Positions 38,010 through 46,944 are shown, numbered from the stretch's first letter. The stretch is DNA of 64,000 nucleotides from Alphaproteobacteria bacterium (GCA_018823835.1 JAHJHT010000011.1:1-64000), one strand, 5' to 3'. The notes: generated by a model not told the origin, from the letters alone. Numbers and translations are program-made.

Positions 38010-38096
38010 CGTATGAATGCGGAAAATCGGCCGTAAGCAGCGGGCCCCAATGTGACCTCGACCGATTGCCCGCGTCCCGGCTCAAGGAGAGGCCCC

Positions 38097-38909
38097 ATGC
38101 CCATCGTCCAGTCCATCGACCTGCCGCCCGCCGCAGTGGACAGTGTCATCTACAACCGCGTTCCCCAGGTCACCGCCGATTTCTGGCTGGTCAAGCTGCT
38201 CGCCGTCACGGTCGGCGAAACGGCCGCCGACTACATCAGCGTCAACCTCGGGCTCGGCCTGTCGGCGACCTCGATCATCATGAGCGGTCTCCTGATCGCA
38301 GCGCTGGTGCTGCAGTTCGCGCAGCACCGCTACGTGCCGTGGGTGTACTGGCTTGCAGTGGTTCTGGTCAGCGTGGTCGGTACACTGGTCACCGACAATC
38401 TCGTCGACAATCTGGACGTCAGCCTCGCGGCAACGACCATCGCCTTTTCGCTGGCGCTCGCCGTCACCTTCACCGCCTGGTACGCCGCCGAGGGCACGCT
38501 CTCCATCCACTCGATCTTCACCGGGCGCCGCGAAGCCTTCTACTGGCTTGCCATCCTGTTCACCTTCGCTCTGGGAACAGCGGCCGGCGACCTTGCCGCC
38601 GAAGGCCTTGGGCTTGGCTACCTGGCCGCGGGCCTGCTTTACACCGGCGTGGTCGGCGTGGTGGCCTTCGGCTATTACGGCCTGAAGCTGAACGGCATCC
38701 TGTGCTTCTGGCTCGCCTACATCTTCACCCGTCCAATGGGCGCTTCCTTCGGCGACCTGTTCTCGCAGCCGGTCGACCAGGGCGGTCTCGGCTTCGGGAC
38801 CACGGTGACGAGCCTCCTGTTCCTGATCGGCATTGCCGCCGGCATCGGATACATGACCCTCACCCATGACGGCGAGGAAACCGCGCGCATGGGCGAAGCC
38901 GGCTTCTGA
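38097..38909 (+). CDS. Four-repeat integral membrane protein (COG4705-like)
   Basis: 270 residues from ATG 38097, ribosome site AAGGAGAGG. Four internal repeats each have two helices with a G..D signature: KLLAVTVGETAADYISVNLG, YWLAVVLVSVVGTLVTDNLV, YWLAILFTFALGTAAGDLAA and FWLAYIFTRPMGASFGDLFS. This fits the uncharacterised COG4705 family, reported beside metal-responsive two-component systems. The repeated buried Asp suggests ion handling (inference). Followed after 122 bases by the response regulator and kinase. Confidence 0.8.
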   Translation: MPIVQSIDLPPAAVDSVIYNRVPQVTADFWLVKLLAVTVGETAADYISVNLGLGLSATSIIMSGLLIAALVLQFAQHRYVPWVYWLAVVLVSVVGTLVTDNLVDNLDVSLAATTIAFSLALAVTFTAWYAAEGTLSIHSIFTGRREAFYWLAILFTFALGTAAGDLAAEGLGLGYLAAGLLYTGVVGVVAFGYYGLKLNGILCFWLAYIFTRPMGASFGDLFSQPVDQGGLGFGTTVTSLLFLIGIAAGIGYMTLTHDGEETARMGEAGF

Positions 38910-39031
38910 CCACTGGCATTGCGACAGAACGCCGCTTGAATGGCGCAGGCCGGGAAATCGGCGCCGGGCCATTCTTGCCAGGATGACAATTGCAGCGCAG
39001 GCTTCCCCGGAGAAGCCAGCAAAGGACGGCC

Positions 39032-39709
39032 ATGCGCATCTTGCTTGTCGAGGACGACGCGAAGACAGCCGACTACGTCACACGTGGCTTCCGCGAGGGC
39101 GGCCACGTCTGCGACGTCTTCAGCAATGGCCAGGACGGCCTGTTCCAGGCAACCCGCGAGACATACGACGTGATGATCGTCGATCGCATGCTGCCTGGGC
39201 TCGACGGGCTTTCGATGGCGAAGGCGCTGCGCGCGGCTGGCACCAGGACGCCGCTGATTTTCCTCACATCCATCGGCGGCGTGGACGACAGGGTCGAGGG
39301 CCTGGAGGCCGGCGGCGACGACTATCTGACAAAGCCCTTTGCCTTTGCGGAACTCGCTGCGCGCGTCGGCGCGCTTGCCCGGCGGCCCGCCATGCAGCAG
39401 GAGGTGACGGTTCTGAAAGTGCATGACCTGCAGATGGACCTGATCCGCCGCAGGGTCACTCGCAACGGCCAGGAAGTCGACCTGCAGCCCAAGGAGTTCA
39501 TGCTGCTGGAGACGCTGATGCGCAACGAAGGCCGCGTGCTGACGCGCACCATGCTGCTGGAGCGGGTCTGGGATTTCCATTTCGACCCGCAGACCAGCGT
39601 GGTCGAGACCCATATCAGCAGGTTGCGCGCCAAGGTCGACAAGCCGTTCGAGACCGCGCTCATCCACACCACCCGGAGTTCCGGTTACTCCATCCATGCC
39701 CCGCGTTAG
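39032..39709 (+). CDS. OmpR-family response regulator
   Basis: 225 residues from ATG 39032 (MRILLVEDDAKTADYVTRGF). Receiver domain with the acidic pocket Glu7-Asp8-Asp9, phosphorylation site Asp51 (MIVDRMLPGLDG) and Lys101 (LTKPFAFAELAARV). The C-terminal winged helix (about 128-222) has VDLQPKEFMLLETLMRNEGR and SVVETHISRLRAKVDKPFET. Its stop overlaps the kinase start by 14 bases. Resembles CopR/IrlR/QseB-type regulators. Likely targets are the adjacent membrane protein and PepSY genes. Confidence 0.93.
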   Translation: MRILLVEDDAKTADYVTRGFREGGHVCDVFSNGQDGLFQATRETYDVMIVDRMLPGLDGLSMAKALRAAGTRTPLIFLTSIGGVDDRVEGLEAGGDDYLTKPFAFAELAARVGALARRPAMQQEVTVLKVHDLQMDLIRRRVTRNGQEVDLQPKEFMLLETLMRNEGRVLTRTMLLERVWDFHFDPQTSVVETHISRLRAKVDKPFETALIHTTRSSGYSIHAPR

Positions 39710-41051
39710 CCTGTTCAGGAGCAGCGGCTTCCGGCTCTCGGTAGCCTTCACGGCGCTGTTCCTCCTCGCCGCGGCGATTGCCGGCGCAACGGCCTATTCG
39801 ATCATCAACGAGGAATTGCACAAGCGCCACGAGCGGGCGCTGGCCGAGCAGATGGATTTCTTCGAGGCTGCCTACAAGGAAGGCGGCATTTCCGACCTCG
39901 CCGGCACGGTCGAGGCCTATGTCAGGGTGGTGCGCGACAAGGACAGCATTTTCCTGCTCGAAGCGGCGGACGGCGCGCGGCTCGCCGGCAACATCGACCA
40001 GGCGCCAATGCTGCAAGCGGGCCGGCAGGCTGAGGCGCTCACGCTGGGGATCGACGACGAGTCTGTCTACTTCATCCAGCAGCGCCGGATCGGTCCCTAT
40101 CGCCTGACGGTCGGCGCGAGCGCCGAGGATCTGAGCGAGCTCGACGAGATCGTGCTCGAAGGGGCGCTCTGGGCAGCGCTGATCCTGCTGGCGATCGCCG
40201 TCGCCGGCGGCGTGGCGCTGTCGCGGCGGATGAACGACCGCATCGCACTTGCCCAGACGGCCCTCGAACGCGTCGCGGAGGGTCATTTCGAGGCGCGCAT
40301 CCCCAGAAGTGGCAACGGCGACGACATCGACACGCTGACCGGGATGATGAACGCTGCCGTGGCACGGCTTGGCGCTTCCGTCGAAAGCATCCGGCAGATC
40401 AGCAACGACATCTCGCATGATCTCAAGACACCGCTGAACCGGTTGCGCATCTCGCTCGAGGAGGCGCTCGAGAAGCAGACGGCAGGCATCCCCGTCATCG
40501 ACGAACTCAACGAGGCCTCCAGCGAGGCCAGCCGCATCATCGGGACGTTCGACGCCTTGCTGCGTATCGCTCAGATCGAATCCGGAGCCCGCAAGGCGCG
40601 GTTCGAGACAGTCGATCTCTCTGCCGTGGCGAGCGACGTCGTCGAGTTCTACCGCGCCGCTATCGAGGATGCCGGCATGCGGCTGACCGTACGGCTCGGC
40701 AAGCCGGCCATGATTGTTGGCGACCGCGAGCTGCTGACACAGCTATGGGCAAACCTGATCGAGAACGTCCTGCACCACTGCGAGCCGGGTACGTCGATCT
40801 CCTTCTCGGTCGAGAAGCGCGCGAACCGGTTCGAAGTCGTGCTGGCCGACGATGGGCCCGGCATTCCCGCAGACGAGCGCGAAAAGGTGTTGCGCCGGCT
40901 CTACCGCCTCGACGCCAGCCGGCAGACGCCGGGTTCCGGACTGGGGCTCAGCACGGTCAAGGCCATCGCCGACCTGCACGAGGCGACGCTTGACCTCGAA
41001 GACAATGGACCCGGGCTCAGGGTGCGGCTGCGGTTTGCGGCTGCAGCCTAG
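39696..41051 (+). CDS. Sensor histidine kinase (EnvZ/QseC type)
   Basis: 451 residues overlapping the regulator by 14 bases. First membrane helix about 13-34, periplasmic sensor about 35-152 (short, with acidic patches), second helix about 156-176, HAMP domain to 230, then HisKA with His241 (NDISHDLKTPLNRLRISLEE). The ATPase domain contains ELLTQLWANLIENVLHHCEP (N box), LADDGPGIPADE (G1) and TPGSGLGLSTVKAIADLH (G2). All catalytic boxes intact. Signal unknown; the PepSY and COG4705-like genes are likely accessory or target proteins. Confidence 0.93.
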   Translation: MPRVSLFRSSGFRLSVAFTALFLLAAAIAGATAYSIINEELHKRHERALAEQMDFFEAAYKEGGISDLAGTVEAYVRVVRDKDSIFLLEAADGARLAGNIDQAPMLQAGRQAEALTLGIDDESVYFIQQRRIGPYRLTVGASAEDLSELDEIVLEGALWAALILLAIAVAGGVALSRRMNDRIALAQTALERVAEGHFEARIPRSGNGDDIDTLTGMMNAAVARLGASVESIRQISNDISHDLKTPLNRLRISLEEALEKQTAGIPVIDELNEASSEASRIIGTFDALLRIAQIESGARKARFETVDLSAVASDVVEFYRAAIEDAGMRLTVRLGKPAMIVGDRELLTQLWANLIENVLHHCEPGTSISFSVEKRANRFEVVLADDGPGIPADEREKVLRRLYRLDASRQTPGSGLGLSTVKAIADLHEATLDLEDNGPGLRVRLRFAAAA

Positions 41052-41082
41052 ACTTCGAAGATCAGTTCCGCGGGGCTGCGCC

Positions 41083-42186
41083 CTACCCCGCTTCGGCCCG
41101 CAGCCAGCGCTTCAGGCCCTCAATGTCGCCGTCGTCCACCGAAGCAGCGACCCGGCGGCCGACCGCCGCGCCGAACTTGTAGCCGTGGCCCGAGCAGGCC
41201 GAGACGATCAGGCACCTACCGTCCTCGTAGGCGGCAAAGCGCTCGTCCTCGGTGAAGGTGTAGGCGCAGGTCACCACTTCGGTGACGCGGTATTCGTCGA
41301 TGCGGGCGATCGGCGGCGAAAACAGGTTGCGGATCGCCTCTCCCTCGCCCTCGACCGGCTGGCGGTTCCAGTCGGCGTCGCTGGTCACCACCCTGTGCAG
41401 GCCGGAGCCGAACTTCATGCCGGCCCCGCCGGTCGGCGGGATCATGTAGCCGTCAGTCGCCCCGCCGACATCGAGAATGACGGGCGCTGCGTCCCAGACG
41501 GCCTTCAGGTCGGCCGGCGGCTCCACATAAGCAAGCGCCGTACGATAGGTCGTCAGGTCGTTGCCAAGCGCGGGAAAGAGTTTCACCACCCAGGCGCCGG
41601 CCGTCACGATCACGCGGTCGGCCTGCATGGTCTCGCCCGACGCTAGCGTCACGCGACCCGCATCCGCATCGACATCCGTGACCTTGCTGTCCTCGTAGAC
41701 ACTGGCGCCGTTCTTGCGCAGCCAGCCGATGAGGCCGGTGGCGATCCTGCGGCAATGCAGCGCGCCGCCATCGGGCGAGAAATAGGCGTAGCGGAAGGTG
41801 CCGGCCTCGAGGAAAGGCCAGCACTTTACAGCGGCGTCAGGCTCGAAAAGCTCGATCGGAAAGCCGCCGGCCTCCATGCCCTCGCGGTATTCCTCCGCCT
41901 CGTCGCCGGGCTCACGCGAGACGCAGAGAAAGCCACGCTGGTCGAGATGGCTTTCGCCGAGGTCGGGCCACATTTCGTCCCAGGCTTCGTAGGCCTCGGT
42001 GATCAGCGCGCCGTAGCCTGTCGAGGCACGATAGGCGCGGCGGATGATGCGGTGGTGGTCGCCTGAGGCGGCGAGCGGATTGGGGATCCTGCCCTGCTCG
42101 ACGAGGCTGACGCTGTGCCCGGCCTTGACCAGGGACCAGGCCGTCGAGAGACCGGCGATGCCCGCCCCGACGATGATGATGTTCAT
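41083..42186 (-). CDS. FAD-dependent oxidoreductase (monomeric sarcosine oxidase-like)
   Basis: 367 residues from ATG 42186. N-terminal FAD site IIIVGAGIAGLSTAWSLVKA and acidic strand end LVEQ. Asp43-His44-His45-Arg46 (SGDHHRIIRRAY) corresponds to the S..H...R loop of sarcosine and N-methyltryptophan oxidases. Cys307 in VVTCAYTFTEDE lies where those enzymes bind FAD covalently, and CSGHGYKFGAAVG is the family C-terminal motif. Oxidises a secondary or N-methyl amino acid with O2; substrate unknown. Alone on its strand next to a cyclase-family gene, 104 bases away. Confidence 0.86.
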   Translation of the reverse strand: MNIIIVGAGIAGLSTAWSLVKAGHSVSLVEQGRIPNPLAASGDHHRIIRRAYRASTGYGALITEAYEAWDEMWPDLGESHLDQRGFLCVSREPGDEAEEYREGMEAGGFPIELFEPDAAVKCWPFLEAGTFRYAYFSPDGGALHCRRIATGLIGWLRKNGASVYEDSKVTDVDADAGRVTLASGETMQADRVIVTAGAWVVKLFPALGNDLTTYRTALAYVEPPADLKAVWDAAPVILDVGGATDGYMIPPTGGAGMKFGSGLHRVVTSDADWNRQPVEGEGEAIRNLFSPPIARIDEYRVTEVVTCAYTFTEDERFAAYEDGRCLIVSACSGHGYKFGAAVGRRVAASVDDGDIEGLKRWLRAEAG

Positions 42187-42290
42187 GCCGCACCGACTCC
42201 GAATTCGGTGGACCATACCGGCCCGCGCGTGATTGGCAAGCCGCGCCGGGCAGGAACCCCGCCGACCGGCGAGGCCCCTTTTTCCGGAGC

Positions 42291-43124
42291 TTAGAGAAGG
42301 GCGATAACCCGCGTCGGGCCACCGGTCGCCCCCTTCACCTTCGGAATCCCGAGGAAGAGATGCGCGCCGGATTCTGGTATCTCGTCCAGATTTGCAACCG
42401 CCTCGACACCCCAGCGCCCGCTTCCGAGCCACTCGTAGTGCACGGGGAAGGCCCCCGACGAGTTCAGGCCGGTATCGAGTGACAAGGTGTCGACGCCGAT
42501 CCCCTTCACGTTCCGCTCCCCGATCAGCATCTGCGCTGCCTCGACGTGAAACCCGGGCGTATGGTTCTTGCCCTCGCCGTCCTTGCCGGTGAAGCGGGGA
42601 TCGTCGACCAGGCGATGCCAGCCCGAATTCATGACGACGCAGCATCCCTCCGGAAGCGGTCCGTTCTTGGCCTCCCATGCCTTGATGTCGTCGGGCGTCA
42701 AGGACGTATCGGCGTTCCCCTCCGCACGCGCAGCGATGTTTATGACCGCGACCGGAACGATCAGGTCCGAGAGCGGAATCATGTCAGCCGTCATGCCGTC
42801 CGCCGAAAAGTGGATCGGGGCATCCATGTGCGTGCCCGTATGCTCCATCAGCGTCCAGCGATTCAGGTTCACCTTGTCCTTGGCGAAATTGACGATGTTC
42901 TCCACGGTGAACCATTTGTCCCCGCTGAAGGTCGGAAAGCCCTCATACAAGGCATGCGACATGTCCACCGTCTCGGTGAAACTCAACGGCGCCGCCCGGG
43001 CCGCCTTCACGCCGGGCGCGACGGTAGCCGCCACCGCTCCCAGACCAAGCGTAAACCCCGCTTTGAGCAGGCCGCGACGCGTCGCATTCTCGCAGATCGA
43101 ATGTAGGCACCCTGGAGGACACAT
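42291..43124 (-). CDS. Cyclase family protein (kynurenine formamidase-like), exported
   Basis: 277 residues. The N-terminus has RRGLLKAGFTLGLGAVAATV, a twin-arginine-type signal, so periplasmic location is likely. The metal-dependent hydrolase domain (PF04199) shows the signature HTGTHMDAPIHF, then GCCVVMNSGWHRLVDDPRF and GIGVDTLSLDTGLNSSGAFP with the second metal/catalytic His in PVHYEWLGS. Family members hydrolyse N-formylkynurenine, isatin or related amides; exported forms have unclear substrates. Divergent from the P450, with an operator-like palindrome in between. Confidence 0.85.
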   Translation of the reverse strand: MCPPGCLHSICENATRRGLLKAGFTLGLGAVAATVAPGVKAARAAPLSFTETVDMSHALYEGFPTFSGDKWFTVENIVNFAKDKVNLNRWTLMEHTGTHMDAPIHFSADGMTADMIPLSDLIVPVAVINIAARAEGNADTSLTPDDIKAWEAKNGPLPEGCCVVMNSGWHRLVDDPRFTGKDGEGKNHTPGFHVEAAQMLIGERNVKGIGVDTLSLDTGLNSSGAFPVHYEWLGSGRWGVEAVANLDEIPESGAHLFLGIPKVKGATGGPTRVIALL

Positions 43125-43180
43125 GTCCGTTTCTCCTTCCCTTATTGAGCAACGGCGTTCTTCCGTTGCGGCAGCAGAAT

Positions 43181-43194
43181 GTACTAACTAGTAC
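43181..43194. promoter_or_regulatory. TetR-type operator palindrome between cyclase-family gene and P450
   Basis: GTACTAACTAGTAC has arms GTACTA/TAGTAC around a two-base centre, within AT-richer DNA. Sites containing ACTAACTAGT are typical of TetR-family repressors. It lies 57 bases before the cyclase-family start and 69 bases before the P450 start, and could control both. No TetR gene is in the window. Confidence 0.55.
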
Positions 43195-43262
43195 GTTCAT
43201 GCAACCCGGCTACTCGAGGCGATGCTGGCGGCTGCAGTTCGGTTCGGCATATAAGGTTTCCC

Positions 43263-44519
43263 ATGCCTGCACCGAATCCGAATCCGCTTCCGCTGAGCCT
43301 CGATCCATCGACCCGGCGCCTGTGCCTCGACCCGCACGATGACGCCTTCATCCAGGACCCCTACGCGTCCTACACCTACCTCCATGCCGAGGGCGGCCCC
43401 TTTTTCTGGGAGGAGCTCGGCGTCTGGTGTTTTGGCGGCTTCGACGACGTCAACCGGCTGCTGCGCGACCGGCGCTTCGGTCGCCAGAATCCCAAGGGCA
43501 TTCCGGACGGGCGCGGCGGCAATGCCGACCGTTCGCATCTTCGCCGGTTCGATGCCGTCGAGGCGAACTCTATGCTGGAGCTTGAGCCGCCGGTGCACAC
43601 CCGGCTGCGCACGCTGGTCAACCGCGCCTTCGTGTCGCGCCAGGTCGAGCGGCTGAGGCCGCGCGTCGAGGCACTGGCAAACGAACTGATCGACCGGTTT
43701 CCCGCAGACGGGCCGGTCGACCTGCTGCCGGCCTTCGCCGCGCCGCTGCCCATCACCATCATTGCCGAGATGCTCGGCGTGCCGGTCGAGATGGGCCCGC
43801 AACTGCTCGACTGGTCGCATGACATGGTGGCGATGTACGTGCCGGGCAGAAGCCGGGACACGGAGGACAAGGCCGATTGCGCAGCAGCGGAATTCTCCGG
43901 CTATCTGCGCGAGTTGGTGGCGACACGCCGGCACGATCCCGGCGAGGACCTGCTTTCACTGCTGATTTCGGCAAAGGAGGACGGCAAGAAGCTGTCCGAG
44001 GACGAACTGGTCTCCTCGGTGATCCTGCTGCTCAATGCCGGCCACGAGGCGACGGTGCACCAGGCCGGCAACGCGGTTTGCACGATCCTTGCCGAAGGCG
44101 GCGATCCGCGCCGCTTCTTCGCGTCGACCGAGGCTGGCGCTGCGACGGTCGAGGAATGCCTGCGCTACGACGCGCCGCTGCACATGTTCACGCGTTACGC
44201 TTACGAAAAGCTAGAGCTTCCGGGCGGCGCTTCGGTGGCGCCCGGCGAACAGATCGGGCTGCTGCTCGGCATGGCCAACCGCGATCCCTCCGCCTTCGAG
44301 GAGCCCTCAGGATTCCGGCCGGAAAGGCCTGACCAGAAGAACGTTTCCTTCGGCGCCGGCATCCACTTCTGCATCGGCGCACCGCTCGCCAGGCTCGAGC
44401 TCCAGGTGGCGCTCAAGGTGCTGTTCGAGCGGTTGCCGAACCTCCAGCTGGCCGAGGAACCGCGCTTCCGCGATTCCTGGCACTTTCATGGGCTGGAGAG
44501 CCTCAAGGTGCTGCGCTGA
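43263..44519 (+). CDS. Cytochrome P450
   Basis: Soluble heme monooxygenase, 418 residues. Visible elements: I-helix LLLNAGHEATVHQ (259-265) with the oxygen-activation region AGHEAT, the ExxR pair Glu298/Arg301 (EECLRYDAP), and the heme loop VSFGAGIHFCIGAPLARLEL with thiolate Cys370. No membrane anchor, as in bacterial class I P450s that use ferredoxin partners; no ferredoxin or reductase gene is adjacent. Substrate unknown. Probably co-regulated with the divergent cyclase-family gene. Confidence 0.94.
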   Translation: MPAPNPNPLPLSLDPSTRRLCLDPHDDAFIQDPYASYTYLHAEGGPFFWEELGVWCFGGFDDVNRLLRDRRFGRQNPKGIPDGRGGNADRSHLRRFDAVEANSMLELEPPVHTRLRTLVNRAFVSRQVERLRPRVEALANELIDRFPADGPVDLLPAFAAPLPITIIAEMLGVPVEMGPQLLDWSHDMVAMYVPGRSRDTEDKADCAAAEFSGYLRELVATRRHDPGEDLLSLLISAKEDGKKLSEDELVSSVILLLNAGHEATVHQAGNAVCTILAEGGDPRRFFASTEAGAATVEECLRYDAPLHMFTRYAYEKLELPGGASVAPGEQIGLLLGMANRDPSAFEEPSGFRPERPDQKNVSFGAGIHFCIGAPLARLELQVALKVLFERLPNLQLAEEPRFRDSWHFHGLESLKVLR

Positions 44520-44563
44520 AACGAAGCTGACCTCCGATCGCTTACGGCCTCACCGGCGGAAAC

Positions 44564-45367
44564 TCAGGCCGCGAGGCCGAAGCGCTCGGCCGGCTTCTTC
44601 AGCGACAGTTGCCCGCCAAGCGCGCCGCGCGCCGCATTCAACGCGTCGAAAAGCCCGGTGTCCGAGAGCGAGGGAATGGTGACCAGTTCACCGCGGTCGA
44701 GCCCGACGAGTGCCGCATCGACGAGGTCGGTCACCTCCATGACGCGCTCCGGGTCGAGATTGTCGAAGGAGCCACCGACCCGGTCGAAGATCTCGGTGCG
44801 CGTGAAGCCCGGCAGCACCGCCTGGATCCGTACGCCCTTGTCGGAGAGTTCGGCAGCCAATGACTGCGTCAGAGCGAGAACGAAGGCTTTCGAGGCGCTG
44901 TAGGTGCCGTTGAAGGCTTCCGGTACGATCGCCACGGCCGAGGCGATGTTGACGATGGCGCCTGCCTGGCGCGCCGCGAAAGCCTGCGCGGCAGCTATGG
45001 CCAGCCGATTGGCGGCAACCACGTTGATGGCGATCATGGCGTCGAGATAGTCGGCGTCATCGGCCAGCGCCTTGCCCTTCGGTCCGATGCCGGCATTGTT
45101 GACGAGGAGCGTGATGCTGGCGTCCTCGCGCAGCCGCTTCTCTACCTTGCGAAGCTCCGCCGTGTCGGAAAGATCGGCCGCCAGAAACTCCGCCCTGATG
45201 GCGTATTGCTTGCTCAGGAGGGCGGCACGTTCCTGAAGCCGCGCGGCGTCGCGGGCGACGAGCAGTAGATCGTAGCCGCGGCGGGCGAGACGGTCGGCAT
45301 AGGTGGCGCCGATGCCGGCCGACGCGCCGGTGACGAGTGCAGTTCCAGGATGCGATTTGTCAGACAT
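44564..45367 (-). CDS. Short-chain dehydrogenase/reductase
   Basis: 267 residues from ATG 45367. Cofactor motif TALVTGASAGIGATYADRLA, the NNAG strand (LLVNNAGIGPKG) and the catalytic YSASKAFVLAL (Tyr, Lys four later) with upstream Ser in IVNIASAVAI. Arg after the first strand (VARDAARL) suggests NADP(H). Substrate unknown. Divergent from a MarR gene with a perfect operator-like palindrome just before its start, so probably induced when the MarR repressor binds a ligand. Confidence 0.93.
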   Translation of the reverse strand: MSDKSHPGTALVTGASAGIGATYADRLARRGYDLLLVARDAARLQERAALLSKQYAIRAEFLAADLSDTAELRKVEKRLREDASITLLVNNAGIGPKGKALADDADYLDAMIAINVVAANRLAIAAAQAFAARQAGAIVNIASAVAIVPEAFNGTYSASKAFVLALTQSLAAELSDKGVRIQAVLPGFTRTEIFDRVGGSFDNLDPERVMEVTDLVDAALVGLDRGELVTIPSLSDTGLFDALNAARGALGGQLSLKKPAERFGLAA

Positions 45368-45388
45368 GCAAGTGCTCCTTCGTTTGCA

Positions 45389-45410
45389 TTTAGTGGTATA
45401 TGCCACTAAA
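45389..45410. promoter_or_regulatory. MarR-type operator between SDR and marR genes
   Basis: TTTAGTGGTATATGCCACTAAA: 8-bp perfect arms TTTAGTGG/CCACTAAA around six bases, ending 22 bases before the SDR start. Length and symmetry fit a MarR dimer site. Confidence 0.65.
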
Positions 45411-45507
45411 TAGGAGAAGGCGGTCCGGCCTGACAAGATGCCGGCTCCGATTTTTTTCTTGAAGCAACGACGGCGACGGGCCAAGCGGGAAGTCCGGGAG
45501 AAATCTG

Positions 45508-45984
45508 ATGAGCACGACGCGCAAGGAGACGGACGTCTGGATGCACTGTTCAAACAGCGCGGTGCGCCGCGCGGCGCGCCAGCTCGGGCAGCTTTATGGC
45601 GGCGTGCTCGGCGCCAGCGACCTGCGCTCGACGCAGTTTTCGCTCCTGTCTCAGATCGCTTCGAGCGGCGAGCCGACGCTGAAGTCGCTCGCCGGCGCCA
45701 TGGTGATGGACCTGTCCGCGCTCGGCCACACGCTGAAGCCGCTGCTGCGGGACGGCATGGTGGAGATGCTGCCGGACCCGCATGACAAGCGAGTCAAGCG
45801 GGTCCGGCTGACCGCTGAGGGCGAGGCCCGCCGTGGCGAACTGATGGCCGCGTGGCGCGACGCGCAGGACCGTTTCGACAGCCTGCTCGGCAGGGACAAG
45901 TCAGAAGAACTGCGCCGCACCCTCGCACAGATCGGCTCGCCCGAATTCGCCGCGGCCTTCGCCGCCGCCGGCAAAGGCGACTAA
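45508..45984 (+). CDS. MarR-family transcriptional regulator
   Basis: 158 residues from ATG 45508 (ribosome site GGGAG). Winged helix at about 45-110: STQFSLLSQIASSGEPTLKS, LAGAMVMDLSALGHTLKPLL, and wing DPHDKRVKRVRLTAEGEARR. N- and C-terminal helices form the dimer face. One cysteine lies near the N-terminus (MHCSNSAVRRAARQLG), which could be redox-active as in some MarR proteins. Likely represses itself and the divergent SDR. Confidence 0.9.
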   Translation: MSTTRKETDVWMHCSNSAVRRAARQLGQLYGGVLGASDLRSTQFSLLSQIASSGEPTLKSLAGAMVMDLSALGHTLKPLLRDGMVEMLPDPHDKRVKRVRLTAEGEARRGELMAAWRDAQDRFDSLLGRDKSEELRRTLAQIGSPEFAAAFAAAGKGD

Positions 45985-46050
45985 ATTCGGCCGGCCAGGA
46001 CACCGGCGGCGGCGTGGAAGCTCGCGAGGTTGGCGGAGGAGGCGCGCCAG

Positions 46051-46398
46051 CTAGAGCCTGATGACATATTCCTTGCGAGTCGTTTCAAGCACTTCCCAGC
46101 TTCCCTTGAAGCCCGGCCTGAGCACGAAACTGTCGCCGGCGCGCAGCGTCCAGGCATTGCCGCCGTCCTCGACGATCACCGACACGCCTGAAAGGATGTG
46201 GCAGAACTCCCATTCGTCGTACTCGATGCGCCACATGCCGGGCGTCGCTTCCCAGACGCCGGCATAGACGCCGCCATCGGCCTCCTCGACGTTCCAGGTG
46301 CGAAATTTCGGATTGCCGGTCAGCAGCCTGTCGGGCGCTGGCGCGCCCTCTTCCGGCTCGATGGCATCGATGTCGATCGCTAGGAAGTTTGACGCCAT
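46051..46398 (-). CDS. Cupin domain-containing protein
   Basis: 115 residues from ATG 46398 (GTG at 46401 possible). A single cupin barrel of the cupin_3/DUF861 type: GVYAGVWEATPGMWRIEYDE, WEFCHILSGVSVIVEDGGNA, LRAGDSFVLRPGFKGSWEVL. Typical (S)-ureidoglycine aminohydrolase-like small proteins have this layout, but substrate is unknown. Stands between the MarR gene and a divergent DUF6653 gene. Confidence 0.85.
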   Translation of the reverse strand: MASNFLAIDIDAIEPEEGAPAPDRLLTGNPKFRTWNVEEADGGVYAGVWEATPGMWRIEYDEWEFCHILSGVSVIVEDGGNAWTLRAGDSFVLRPGFKGSWEVLETTRKEYVIRL

Positions 46399-46466
46399 CA
46401 CCTCAACTCCTTCATCGAAAATCCCTACATGCGCATCGGCCCGACGAGTCGCGCGCGAGGCAATGC

Positions 46467-46940
46467 ATGCTGAAGAAGAGCACCTGGGAACGCCATGTCA
46501 ATCCGTGGTCAGTGTGGACGCGGGTTCCGCTGCTGCCGCTGTTCGCGCTCGTCGTCTTCCTGCGCGCGCCGCTCGGCGGCTGGACATGGCTGCTGCTGGC
46601 CGCGCTTGTCGGCTGGACGCTCATCAACCCGAAAGCCTTCCCGCCGCCAGCCTCGACCGACAGCTGGGCGTCGCGCGGCGTGCTCGGCGAGCGGGTCTGG
46701 CTGAACCGCAAGGCGGTGCCGATCCCGCCGCACCACGCGCGCTGGGCGCTCGGCCTGTCGCTCGCAACGGGGCTGTTTCTGATCCCGCTGATCTGGGGGC
46801 TTTATGCGCTCGACCCGTGGGCGACCGCCCTTGGAGCCATGGGCGCCTCGATGGCGAAGCTCTGGTTCATCGACCGGATGGTCTGGCTCTACCAGGACAT
46901 GCGGGACGCGACGCCGGAATATGCCGGCTGGCTCAGATGA
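46467..46940 (+). CDS. DUF6653-like membrane protein
   Basis: 157 residues from ATG 46467. It has two or three membrane segments: VPLLPLFALVVFLRAPLGGW, TWLLLAALVGWTLI and LGLSLATGLFLIPLIWGLYA. Conserved features include the start STWERHVNPWSVWTRV, LINPKAFPPP, GERVWLNRK and a C-terminal WFIDRMVWLYQDM. Family function unknown. Convergent with metY, separated by a hairpin. Confidence 0.75.
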   Translation: MLKKSTWERHVNPWSVWTRVPLLPLFALVVFLRAPLGGWTWLLLAALVGWTLINPKAFPPPASTDSWASRGVLGERVWLNRKAVPIPPHHARWALGLSLATGLFLIPLIWGLYALDPWATALGAMGASMAKLWFIDRMVWLYQDMRDATPEYAGWLR

Positions 46941-46944
46941 AGGA

